Source: Pseudoscleropodium purum (lineage: Eukaryota; Streptophyta; Bryopsida; Hypnales; Brachytheciaceae). From it: 64,000 nt of DNA. Made by a program: the position numbers and the translations under genes. How positions within the stretch are numbered: position 1 is the first letter of the stretch; each line of letters starts with the position of its first letter. The notes beneath the pieces are model-generated. The model did not search any database and had not been told where the DNA came from. It worked only from the letters and a program-made list of their open reading frames with translations. Where the stretch lies: positions 6,006,173 to 6,070,172 of the forward strand of contig OZ017798.1 in assembly GCA_963969395.1 (NCBI GenBank), written 5' to 3'. Below are positions 10,589 through 22,148 of this stretch, piece after piece.

Positions 10589-12708
10589 TCATTTTGCAGA
10601 GATTCGTCTGATCTGCTGCACCCTTTCAGCTTCTACAGAAAGATCCTGCAGAACTGCTCTGACCTGGTTACCTAGTATGCGCGACACGTACGAAGCTGCA
10701 CAATTTAAATCCGTACAACAAAGATGTCAATAATACTGGATCTACTTTAAATGGCAGTACAAATTGTGCTGTTTCTATTAGCGGTATTGAAAGATCAAAA
10801 GGATTGAGAATATGGAACTGCAATTGAAATCCAAATTCTTACTTCGAAAAATGTCTTCGGTCAAAGCATTGTTAAGTAGGATTCTATTGGAGGTTTTAGA
10901 TTGGGCCAAATTGAAATAATTTTACATTCTTTTAAAATCGTCTTGATACACAGCTTCAGTTTTCTAAAAGAAAACTGAAATTCCACGCTGCAAAGTCACT
11001 TCCACCACATAAATGCGTTTTAAATATGTAAGCAGTACCTAATGGGCCAGGTGGAAGCATTGATGGCAAAACCTCCTGTGTAACCACCACATTGCAACCC
11101 ATCGGCTTGCCATTTATCATTCGTGGTTCTACACCCCAGTAGCCATTGAACATCTTCAAAAATCCAGGCTCATTCCTACAACCACGAAAAATCAGCGAAA
11201 CCACTGTCAACAAACAGAGCATTGAAGTTAAAAGACATAACATTGGAAATAACAGCTTAGAAAATCAAAGCAAATGTGCTGCAAGGTATTTTCTCTTGTA
11301 TTGCAGACATAAAAATAAATTGAACACCTGATATTGCCACCATAACCTTTCAAACATTGTTGCATATTAAAGGGATACTCAGAATAATCAAAAGTTAGTG
11401 AAATGATATAAAGTATACTGCGAGGTGAAGGTCAGTGAAACTCACAACTTGTATGAGACCGCTTTCCTGCTAGGATCCTCTTCTACTTTCATTTTCATAT
11501 CAAATGTTCCCGACAAAAACATCATGTTCCAATGCGCGTGCTGCGTTACGAATTTCCCCTCGTCATTATTCTCCACTTCAACTTTTGACACCGTTTTGAA
11601 GATATCAGGATTTTTCTCATAATCTGTAAGGATTCCGTATGTAATATCTGGATCCACTGCCATGCTCATGTATCCCTTAATCTCGAAAAAACCATTCTGT
11701 CAATGCATTACAAGAATAACACAACGATCAGCGAAGTTACATACTACGAAGTCAAAGACTTGAAACTGTTCAATCAATCAACTCATTACTCTTAACGGTG
11801 CAAACCTAACTGCACATTCGCAGCAGGGTCAAAGACAGTCCCTCTGGGAATAACTTATAGCCAGACCTGCTGAAGAACGCAAACACTCGCGAACAAAAGC
11901 AGCATGTGAGCAAGCGCAGGAACAATGATTTCAATATTTGCAGTAGAGTTTTATTTTTTCAAAATACCTTCTTCTCAACTGAGACTTCTGCAGGTCCCGT
12001 CGTGCCTCTGCACCAATAAATGATTCAAATGAGTACAACAGAATCATGAAATTCGACATTGGCTCTGAATTATGATACACAAAAATATTGTACTTCATTG
12101 TAACTCCCCCCAACCAAAAAATACTCTTCCTCCAGCTCGATTAAATGAACATATATCCCAATAACAATCTACCGAAATGAGACTCACCTCATAATACACA
12201 ATGCACTGTAAACTTTATCAGATGAAGGGAGATGAACAAAACAGATTATGATTTCATCTACAGAATTATGATCCGCGCTCAATACCTAGAGGACCAAACA
12301 CTCAAAGACTCAAAAGACCAATCCAACTGATCAGAGTGTGAAAAACATAATTCAAGTGTAAGGTCAAATTTTATATCACCAGGATCAGTAAAGAACATTG
12401 CATGTGTAGATAAAAAAAAATCAAGTCAAAGTGTCCCCATCAGACGTACTCAAAACTTCTGAAAAAAATTTGAATTAGCAAATTTGTTGTCCAGGGACAG
12501 AACAAGAAATGTTCAGGAACAGAAGCCAATCAGTTCATATTCACCTGGCCATGGGAGATATGCTGCGTGGGCGGAACTTCGTCGGCGGAGTGTCCCGATT
12601 GGTAGCAGCATCTCTTGCGGCTTTGTTTTCATCTCGACGCCGTCTCACGAGCGTCGGTGATCGCCGGTTGCTGCCGAACGCGTCGCCGGAAGGCTTGTTC
12701 CGCACCAT
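10589..12708 (-). CDS. START/Coq10-like (SRPBCC) domain protein, five exons
   Basis: I assemble this gene from phase-compatible GT/AG exons, in transcript order: 12708-12545, 12007-11968 (40 nt), 11696-11446, 11175-11039 and 10695-10589, giving 232 residues with a TGA stop. Exons 3 to 5 encode the fold: FEIKGYMSMAVDPDITYGIL, then TDYEKNPDIFKTVSKVEV, typical of the polyketide cyclase/Coq10 lipid-binding family, then FNGYWGVEP, LPSMLPPGPL and a terminal helix GNQVRAVLQDLSVEAERVQQ. Relatives bind hydrophobic ligands in plastids or mitochondria; the ligand here is unknown. Exon 1 is Arg- and Ser-rich from ATG at 12708 and might be a targeting sequence. Exons 1 and 2 are less certain than 3 to 5. 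It is convergent with the MYC gene, 721 bp apart. Confidence 0.78.
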
Positions 12709-15147
12709 CTCAGCTCGCCGGAAAACTTCTTGCAGCAACGTGAAAACTATTGTGAAATAACTCTAAACCGGGAATTATAAACCAGGAATCCTAAACCGGG
12801 AGTCTCTTCCTCCACCAAAAATTCCCTCGATTCTAACCTCCACTACCAAGAAATCCTCTAATATTCAAACTCCTCTGACCGTGAAACAGCTCAAAACATT
12901 CAATGACGCGCTACCTCGCAAACTTTCTCTTCCACCACACTACCTCTCCAACTCATCTCAAGTCATCCACAGCAATTCCTCAAGACACATTCTAACGCAG
13001 GTACTTCACCTCACTGATCATCAAGAAACAATCAACTGGCAATTAACCGGCAACTTCGGACTAACGCAAATTTTCAAGCGAAGAAATTTTGCACAAAGCG
13101 CGCGGAGCGGAATGCATGAGAACCAGTACACAACTAGTGAGAGCTCGAGGACAATTAAATGACTCTCAAGCTGCCGTGCCGACGTGCACATATTAACCTG
13201 AGGCTGAGGCAGAGTACTGAAGGCAAAGAATCGAGAGCGCGTAGCAACTAGGGCATTGCTACGGACTTTCCTTCTTCACTGGTTTTTTTCCTAGAGCGTT
13301 CTCGGCATGGCATGGCACGCGAGCTTCGGTGGCGTCACTAGCTTGCTCTACAAGAGGAGCGGACGCAAGGGCCCCTCGCCATCCACACCGGTCAACTTAC
13401 TTATCTACTTACAGTGCCAACTCCACCTTCCAATGAGTGATTATTCTGTCACTAAATGAGTTCATGAACGGTCGCTCTAGCTCCTCTCTTCAAATTTCTC
13501 TAAATAGCAATTTTCCCTAAGGCGCAATTTCTCTGAAATGTAATTCCTCCAAAATGCAATTTCTCACAAACGCAATTTCCCCTGAAAAGCAATTTCTCTC
13601 GAATGCCATTTCCCAACACCTGACGAACATGATGAATCAGCATGATGAACATGATGAAGCAATTTCCACACCTGCTGCCTGCCTGCAGTGGCCTCCACGG
13701 AGCGCCTCACTGGGAGACGTGGGAGGCCGAGAGACAACCAAAATGTCGACGACCCGAACTTTCGCTGAACCTCGGTTTTGAAATTTCAAATGTGTCCAAG
13801 AAAGAGCCTGAATTTCTTTTTCCTGAAGAGAAATGAATACTGTAACTGAAGTGGAATGAGGCAATGTCCAGGAAGAACTGGCAGTTAGTTCATTGTTAGC
13901 CGGTGCCTTTGGGAAAATAACCGGTTGGAGTGTGAAAATGGAGGATGGAAAACCGGACAAAACATTGGTAGGACTGGCAACCTACCGGTGTGCAAAAATA
14001 AATGGGGGCTATTTAGCCACCACTTCTATGAAATTGTCAGATCTCAGCCACTTGCAATTTAGAATTCAAGGCTAATACCCGGGTTATTAGAGGTGGGTAT
14101 CTTCTTGGACAAGGTGGACACTACTTCTTAAATTGACTTTCAAGATGTATACAAAGATTGAGGCTTTGTCTAGTATTTGAATCTTTCTTATTGTAGAGGT
14201 GGCTTGGTGGTAGAGCAAGAGTATTATATAGTTTTTGGAGTAATCATGAAGAAGTTGTCAATTTTTTTGTAGGAGCTAAATTTCTTGAAAATGAAGATTT
14301 TCATTGATTCTTTGTAGTATTACAAATTGATATTTGTTTGTGCCCATCACTTAAAATTGTCATAGTTATCAAGTTGTATTTAGGGTTGTTTGGCACCATT
14401 ACTAGTTGCTTGCTTACCACACTGCAATTAGTGATGATGTTTGATAGTTGATATCAAAGTTGGATTTTGGCACCATGACAAATAACATCAATGATATGCA
14501 AGTTTTACAAGTAATCCGTGCAAAACTTGCATATCAATATTCAAGCTATATTGAATCAAGTTATTGCATCAACCAAGAAATCTTGCTCATTGACATCAAG
14601 TTGCAAATACTTTGATCAATGAAGAGTTGATAAATTTGAAACATGTAAGAACAATACATACTTAAAATGACAATTGCAATAGTTTTGAACCTAATTGCCA
14701 TGAAAAATAAAATATTTCCAACTTATATGGAGGATGTATTGCAACCTTTATAAATTTGAAGTTGAAGGAAATTAGCTGGTGAGAATTTGATACTAGAGGA
14801 AATAAACCAAAAGATTTTGATAAGAAGAGGATGCAACCGGTGCCTCTTGGAAAAGAAAAACCGGTCCCTTTTATAAAGAGGAGGAAAATTACCGGGGCAA
14901 CTCAAAAAACTTCCGGAACGCTGGAACGAGGCTCTCCCGCGAGCACGGGCGGGGCGGGCAGGTGCATGGCAGCAAATGGAGCACGAGCAGCAAGCCACAG
15001 CGGGAGGGTGTGAGCCGGACAAGTCGTTAGCTGCGCCAGCTGCCTTGATGGAAGCTCCCCGTCGGTTTCCTTGCGAGTCTCGCTTGCAGTGAGGCTTGTG
15101 GCGAGACGCTAAATCCGTCCCACGAAGGGTGAAAACGCAAAAAAAAA
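12709..15147. other. intergenic region, including SRPBCC gene upstream DNA
   Basis: Upstream DNA of the minus-strand SRPBCC gene is followed by mixed-composition sequence. It holds a run of degenerate repeats (13494-13620) and two CCGG-containing patches (13890-14000 and 14830-15020). Short open frames at 13554-14075 and 14723-15022 have no recognisable product. Confidence 0.4.
13494..13620. repeat. degenerate ~20-bp tandem repeats
   Basis: The motif GCAATTTCTC or close variants recur about every 18 to 21 bases, at least six times, separated by variable A/C/G-rich spacers. Confidence 0.55.
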
Positions 15148-16482
15148 ATTATTTTTCTCAAAGTTTATTTTATTTTAAATTCTAAATTCATATTTGCAAT
15201 CAGAGACCCCAAATTGGATAGGACGGATCTAGAAAATACCTTAGACACGGCTCAAAATAGGGGGATTTTTTTTTTTTAACATTTATATCTTGGTGAACCC
15301 AAAATTACCATGTTGAATTCACTTCGTGGGTTGGATTTAGTATCTTGCAGGCTTATGTGGTGCTTGCAAGAAGTTAAACCCTAGAGGTTGGAGATTATGT
15401 TTTCACCAAAAACACTCCAAAACTACCATTTTTAATACAAGTACCAAATTTTAGAAAAAAGAAAAACATTTTTGGACACATGTAACCATAAGGTCTTGTA
15501 GTAATCTAGTTTGAGAAAATGTAGAAAAAATTTCAGAAATTTCCACTGTAGAAACTGCAAGATTTTAGCATTTAAATTGACAAAAATCCTTTTTTGAGCC
15601 CTGCAAAAAACCAAATAGCTGCACTTCACAAGGTGACATTTATATGAAAAGATGTCTAAAATGGTGGTGCCTCTTTGGATTCATTTTTGAAGGCAAGTTC
15701 ACTACATGCTTAAAATTTTTTAGACCATTTGGAATTGCACAACATAAAGGAAAAAAATAGTAAGTAGAAAGAAGTGGAGAATAATTCCAAACACTAAATT
15801 GTTAAGAATTTAATTATCGATTTGAAAAATGTCAATCCCAACAGTTGTAATGTAGTGATAAACAATATGCATCATATGCTTTTATTTTTTTCCAAAATAT
15901 TAAATAAAGGACTCCAAAGTTTTTTTTAGAGTAGAGAATCTATAACTGCCTACAAACTAGAATACTTCATGAATTTCATCATCTCATAAATCAAAATAGA
16001 ATGATTCAAATCTTTCCACATATACATAAATCTAGAAAACCAATTTCAAATTTTTATTTTTGAAAAAAGTGATTTTTCAAGAAATTTTGTAGCTCCTTGC
16101 CAAGCATTGAAAATTACATATCATACAATATTTTTTGAACCATGTAGTCAAAAGCTATGAAAATTGTTGAGTCTTAAAGCTACTCCTTGGGCACATATTG
16201 TGCAAAAATTTCAAAGAAAATAAAAGTAAAAATTATATTTATACTGAGCTGCCCAAAATTGTTATGTTGTCAAAAAAAACATAGTTTGGTCCTTTAGGGG
16301 TTAAACCTTGTATTCCAAGTGGGGCAAGCAAAGTAATTTTAGGTTCTCCAGGGATAAAAATAAATAAAAATTCCCCTATTTTGAGCTATATCTAGGGTAT
16401 GCTTTATACCTCTCTTCACTAATTAGGAATTTGTGATTGCAAATATGAATTCAAAGTTTGCAGAAATAATTATGTGAAAAAG
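15148..16482. repeat. outer inverted-repeat arms around TTAA element copy A
   Basis: Arms at about 15148-15373 and 16305-16482 are imperfect inverted repeats. Shared blocks include AATTCATATTTGCAATCA in the left arm and its mirror in the right, then CTCAAAATAGGGG and a GGTGAACCCAAAATTAC-like block. The TTAA-bounded copy A sits exactly between the arms, as if it had entered the centre of an older palindromic element. A related block lies inside the MITE at 27231-27505. Confidence 0.5.
15374..16304. mobile_element. TTAA-bounded transposon, copy A
   Basis: It begins TTAAACCCTAGAGG and ends CCTTTAGGGGTTAA (931 bp). Its body is the reverse complement of copy B: blocks such as CACTCCAAAACTACCATTTT and ACAACATAAAGGAAAAAA-like sequence recur in mirrored order. 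No transposase frame is present. Confidence 0.6.
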
Positions 16483-17993
16483 GAAAAAATTCCTATGTTT
16501 TATCCAAGGTAAATCTAGCCTTCTACCTTATGCTTGGGTCAAATTCGTTAAAAAATAAAATAAAAATAAGTGAATATGGCCTATGATGAAATTTTTAGAA
16601 ATTCAAGCATGTTATATTTGAAAAGTGTAGAAATATTGACGAAAATAATTTGAGTCTTAGAAAAAGATCCCCATGAAATTTTAAAATTAAAAAAAACATT
16701 TAAATGAAGGCAAGGGCTCTTAGGGGCCACCTAGATGGGGGGCTCCCAAATACTATGTAGAAGTAGCTATAACTGTCAGTAATGCCTCCTTAACTACACT
16801 AAAGCTCAAGTCCCAAGATAAAATTAGAAGATCCAACTACTACACATGTCTACATGACTATAAGGCTAGCTGGAGGTCTCTACCTATAAAGTGAACAAAA
16901 TATTTTTTTTACTCCATAATGAATTTTTAGAAATTCTAAAAGCTACTAATGAAAAAGATTTTTGTGAAAAATAAATGATTTTGAATTGGCTATGATGAAC
17001 CTGACCTCAACGTACGGTACCCCCACTTCAAATTCAGGATTTTAACGTCCCGAGTAGCACTTTCAGTGTCTGCAGAGAGAAGGTAACTTAGGCCAGACCT
17101 TTGAGCGCCTTTCCAGTTCCCACAAGAGAGCGGCAGGCAGGCTGCAGGGCAGGTGAAGGGAACCCTGATGAGGGCACTGGACAAGCCCCTGCAAACACAA
17201 AACCCCTGGCATTAACTGACCCTGAAAAACGGCATAATGAATATCCGTACACTGACTACACTCTGCAATGAGGCCTACGATTCCAGACAGCGTTTTTTCT
17301 TTCTCTGAAGAACAATAGGGTAGGAGGCTCAAATATTGGAAGGTCATTTAGAGCCACCCATGTAGACTCAACTGTAATGCACTTGAGGTGTTGTTTAAAA
17401 TGAACTTTCTACAATCATTGAATGGATCAATAAAAAAAAATATTATTTATTGCAAGAGTTAAACATTCTCTTTGCTTTCCCCATTTCTCTTTAGAAGTTG
17501 CAAGTGAACGATTAATAAAAGACCTAGGGTCAAAAATAAGGACCTATGACTCATCTTGTTTGAAAATTCATAAGTAATTCAAAAATGCTTCAAAAAATAT
17601 GAAACGACTTCGGTTACAATTTCAATCTATTTCTCTTTGACTAGAAAATGAGCTAAAAATAATCCCATCCAAGGTAGACCAGTCCTTGAATGTATGCTTT
17701 AAAAGGCTCCTATCCTAATAGATAATGCAAAACGTTAACCCCTAATGACCCATAACAAGGGCAACCATTTTGTGATTGCTCCCCCTCTTTTCTGAGCTCC
17801 CTGTTCTCAAAATTTGAGTTTGTTTTTTGAAATTAACAAATATTTATAGAAAATACTATATGTTATAAATTTAATGGCTATAGTTTCATCAAATTCCGAG
17901 GTTAAACCCACCTTTGAAATTGTTTTAAGTTGAGTAGTGTATTTTAATGGCTCACTTGGGATGGGGTTGGAGGTTGTTTGGTTTGAGTATGGA
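16483..17993. other. intergenic DNA with a GC-enriched patch and a lone TTAA-family end
   Basis: This is mostly AT-rich with no gene I recognise. An isolated TTAACCCCTAATGACC at 17735 looks like one end of the TTAA family. A GC-enriched patch at 16985-17350 is described in the findings. Confidence 0.4.
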
Positions 17994-18931
17994 TTAACCC
18001 CTAAAGGACCAAACTGCGGTTTTTGGCAACATAGAAATTGTGGACAAGTGCATGTGACTAAAGATTTATATGTTTTGGGCCCAAATTTTGATACAAGGTG
18101 TAGATGAGGAATATTTTTCATGAGCACTAAATTTTAGGACATTTGGAAATATGAGTCAAAAGTTATGGCCTAATATGTAGTTTGTTTCTCAACTCAAGCA
18201 ATCCAGGCAAATCTAAAAAAATCATTTTTTTCAAAAATCCAAATTTGAAATTGTTTTTTCTAGATTTATATATACATTAAGAGCTTTGAATCATTCCATT
18301 TTGATCAATGAATCAAAAGTTATGAGGTGTTTTAGTTTGTGGGCAATTATGGATTTTCTACCCCAAAATAACTTTAAAGTCCTTTATTGAACTCATTTTT
18401 CAATATTTTTGAAAAAAAATAAAAATATTAGGTGAAGATTGTTTGTTACAACATTACAACTTGTGGGATTGGCATTTTTCATTTCCATAAATAAATTGTT
18501 AATAATTCAATACTTTGAACCATTCTCTACATCTTTCTACTGACTATTTTTTTCCCATATGTTGTAAAATTTAAAATGATCCAAAAATTTTCAAGCATGT
18601 AGCAAGCATGCCTTGAGAAACGAATCCAAAGAATTGCAATCATTTTGAACATTTTTTCATACAAATGTGACCTTGTGAAGTTCATTTGTCTGATTTTTTG
18701 CTAAGACAAAAAAATGATTTTTGTCACTTCAAATGCTAATATCTTGCAATCTACACAGTGGAAATTTCTGAAATTTTTACCACATCTTTTCAAAATAGTT
18801 TACTTTAAGATCCTACAATTGTATGTGTCCAAAAATGTTTTTTTTTTTTCTAAATTTTGAAACTTGTATAAAAAAATGGCAGTTTTTGAGTGTTTTTGGC
18901 AAAAACATAGTCAAGGAGCTTTAGGGTTTAA
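17994..18931. mobile_element. TTAA-bounded transposon, copy B
   Basis: It begins TTAACCCCTAAAGGACCAAA and ends GAGCTTTAGGGTTTAA (938 bp). It is a diverged inverted copy of A, with unrelated flanks on both sides of TTAA. No open frame of transposase size is present. Confidence 0.6.
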
Positions 18932-20272
18932 AAAGTCTGCCAACCAATGTAATTCTTGCCCACTTCAAGAAAGGGAAGATTCAAGGAGAAGACAAATGTT
19001 CCATTCTTATTTTTCTTACAAACCAACTATTAGAAGAGTTTTCCACCCTTGGAAGGTTGTGAGTTCCCAAACTGAGGGAACTACCCTACAAAAGGCCACA
19101 GGAGCTCACTGATGTGGCATAGTGACTACCATGACCGAAAAAAATTGAAAAAAAAAATTCTTCATTTCTAGATGAATTCTTTTTCTTTTTTTTAATTTTT
19201 TTTGGGAACAATCATTCCCCAAAATTGCAAGGGGGGGAATTTGCAACGCACTAGCTTGAAACGGCCCTCCCAACCCCCAAAATCCTCTAATGGACTACTT
19301 TCATTTCAATGACCACTATGTATTGCAAGTTCCACCATGAATTGAAAGATGCTTGGAATGTTATGAAGTTCGACACGTACATTTTTAACTCTTTTGTCTT
19401 TCATTAAGCACAAAAAGGCATCATTTCAAAATACTCTCACTAAGATATGCTTCTTCAAAGTGTGTTGCTTTATTTGACCCCAATAAAACTCCAAACTTAA
19501 ATATCTACTAAACTATGTGGTCAAATGATTTGAGGTTTCTTTTAAAGTGTTCACTCTCAATGTGAACAAGATCCTACAATTACATTCTATTTGATCTCAA
19601 GAAAAAATGACCCAAAAATTTGCTCAAATTCTTGATCATTTTGACCCATTTTAAAAGTACACTTTCAAATTACAACTAATTTTTTCTTCAAACTTCTATA
19701 GTAATGTATTGTATGTCACATACTACAACTTTCATATATCTGCTTTAATTTAGACTTTGCCAATTGATGCTTATAGTATGGTTGTTTGAATGAAAAAGTT
19801 TCAAATCTGTAGGTGTGGAATAATGAAACTAAACTCAAATGCAGTACAATTCATTTTATGCACCAAAATTTCAGGTTAACATGAGCACTGTCAACATTCT
19901 ATACTGTCCTCATGTGACTTAGGGTGGCACATTAGCTTAGCTCCCCTATCCCAAGCCATGGGCAGACACGTAAAAGCCAGTTTAAACCATAAAACTGGTC
20001 TTCATCATCTTCTAAAAGTTGGTTTTCATAATACAGGGGTGGATTTTATTACATAAAATCCTAGTTTTTATTCAGCATGGGCCAAGTGTACATTCTACTG
20101 TGTGGGAGTGGGGCGATCTATTGGTCATGTGCACCTAATATATATTTTCAACTTCGAAAATGATCCATGTCAGAATGGCATAAAGAGAAATTGTTTCTGA
20201 TTTCTCTTTACGTTTTTTTTAAGAAAATCTTCTCTTGCCACCGAGAAAAAGAGAAAGTGTAAGGTAGAGGCA
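18932..20272. other. AT-rich intergenic DNA
   Basis: Homopolymer-rich DNA with no recognisable gene. The short frame at 18864-19112 overlaps the end of copy B and is not taken as coding. Confidence 0.4.
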
Positions 20273-20454
20273 CCCAATGGCGTCCACGTATCCAGTGGGA
20301 TCCCTTTCAATCAACAATTAATACCCAATGGCGTCCAACCCAATGGCGTCCATGTATTCAGTGGGATCCTTTCAGTCAACAATTAATACCCAATGGCGTC
20401 CAACCCAATGGCGTCCATGTATCCAGTGGGATCCCTTTCAGTCAACAATTAATA
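20273..20454. repeat. ~65-bp tandem repeat, about three units
   Basis: Units at 20273-20323, 20324-20388 and 20389-20454 each hold CCAGTGGGATCCCTTTCA (or near it) and TCAACAATTAATA. Units 2 and 3 also carry an internal duplication of CCCAATGGCGTCCA. A fourth unit begins (CCCAATTCTG) and breaks off. Confidence 0.85.
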
Positions 20455-20748
20455 CCCAATTCTGTTTGGTATGTCTACGTAGAAAGAGACGCAATTGGGT
20501 GCAGGGACGCTTTCAGGTACCTGCACCTTAACTTTGTTTTGGGGAGCGTGTATGGTAGTGCACCTCGCAGCACCGCTCGTACGAAAAGGCCACCAGAGGA
20601 GCCTTCCTGAAGCGACTTCCAAGGGCAGCTCCAAATTCAAAGCCTGGGGAGCTAAAAATTGTAGTGCTTTACCATAACAATGCACAAAAAAAGACTTGCC
20701 CTGTCTCAGAAGAATGTCCAAGGAGGACGGGCTGGAGAATCGCTTCAC
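20449..20748 (-). CDS. unrecognised ORF, possible exon
   Basis: A 99-codon open frame in a mixed-composition patch. I do not recognise the product. It contains RLLWWPF and a run with several Ser and Pro residues. A donor-like GCAG/GTACCTG lies inside it at about 20520, so it could be a 5' exon of a minus-strand gene, but no downstream exon is found to the left. It ends inside the 65-bp tandem repeat, which argues against the last part being coding. Confidence 0.2.
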   Translation of the reverse strand: MKRFSSPSSLDILLRQGKSFFVHCYGKALQFLAPQALNLELPLEVASGRLLWWPFRTSGAARCTTIHAPQNKVKVQVPESVPAPNCVSFYVDIPNRIGY

Positions 20749-20793
20749 TCTAATGAGAACAGAAAAGCGATGAAGAACCTGTGAAGCCAGTAA

Positions 20794-21100
20794 TAAACAA
20801 AACTCTCACCGAATTTGAATAAATGCACATCGCGCAGAGAATCTCTATCCAAACATTCAACGGAACTTTCTACGTTGATGACAAAGAACTATAAAAAACG
20901 AAACTCTCACCAAATTTGAAATAAATGCACATCGCGCAGAGAATGTCTCTGTCCAAACATTCAATCGAACTTTCTACGTTGATGACAAAGAACAATAATA
21001 AACGAAACTCTCACCGAATTTGAAATAAATGCACATCGCGCAGAGAATCTCTCTGTCCAAACATTCAATCGAACTTTCTACGTTGATGACAAAGAACATA
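20794..21100. repeat. ~103-bp tandem repeat, three units
   Basis: Three adjacent units, spaced 101 and 104 bp, each carry AACTCTCACC, AATGCACATCGCGCAGAGAA, TCCAAACATTCAA and ACTTTCTACGTTGATGACAA. Differences between units are few, so the array is young compared with its surroundings. Confidence 0.88.
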
Positions 21101-22148
21101 GGTGATCTCTCAAATCTACAGCGAAAGAAACAAGAGCAACGGTCGTGAAAACATAACATACACTAATAGAGAAGATGTCCAAGTCACCTTAAGGAGAGAA
21201 CCTGAAGACATCTGAAGTGGAGCCAGGATGACGATTTGAACGTTTAAATAAAAGAGTCACAATATATTAAAAGCTCACGGTCATTTGAGCATGAATCTGA
21301 AATGTCCATGCACATGATAATTGCTGTGAGATGCACTGGACTGGGACAAGGAAGACAGTACGCCGGTAGAACTACAGGAAAGCAACGCTATTTATCACTA
21401 ATGCAATAACAAACGGATCCAAATGTGAAACCCCAGAGCGTAGCTATACTGCAGATCCTGCTCTCAAATAGAAAACTACTGGGGTAGATCTAAATGTCCT
21501 CTTCAGAGGTTGACACCCATGCAGGCTCACAACCTACACCAGGCATATTAGGAACATGCTCTGGTATATGTGGCGGCAAAAGCGATATCCTGTCATTGTC
21601 ACCAAGATTTATAGAAGTACATGCAAAAGTAGAGCAACCACTACACTACCGGCCGGCCGATCATCTACGGTGAAAATTATCGATTCTTTCTCAGTTGTGA
21701 ATCGTGGTGGCAGCAGAAAGAATAATAATTATGCAAACCCCCTAATTAAGCTTTGATGTAAGGAGAACAATGAACACTCTATTGAATGCATGAATGTTTT
21801 TAAAAGAGTTCTGCATGCTACAACAAATTCATGGACAGTCATAAAACTACCAAGGACATGTCTGCACCTGGATATCTGTATACTGCTTCGGAACTGATCC
21901 AGACAGTAAGAGGTCGAACATGATAGTCGTTGAGGTAGGGGCAGAACCCAGCGCATGCTTCCAATTGTCCAAATATTCTCAAAAGGTGTCAACGCTAATA
22001 CTCTTCCATCACTGCGTCTTCCTTGGAACATCAGTTACATTGATATTCTGATGCAGATCGTGCGAAAAGCGAGGATTCCTTGCCTAACCAGATATTCGGG
22101 CTGGATTTCAACGGGTAGAAGAGCATGGCACTTTGCTAAGTGAGGAGA
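21101..22148. other. region downstream of SMO1
   Basis: This probably includes the 3' UTR of the minus-strand SMO1 gene, though no polyadenylation signal is assigned. Composition is more mixed than the AT-rich intergenic DNA. Short frames at 21556-22143 have no recognisable product. Confidence 0.4.

Noticed and set aside
10497..10733. Plus-strand ORF of 78 codons
   Set aside because: It is antisense to the last exon of the SRPBCC gene.
12509..12760. Plus-strand ORF of 83 codons
   Set aside because: It lies opposite exon 1 of the SRPBCC gene, and its existence is explained by that G+C-rich exon.
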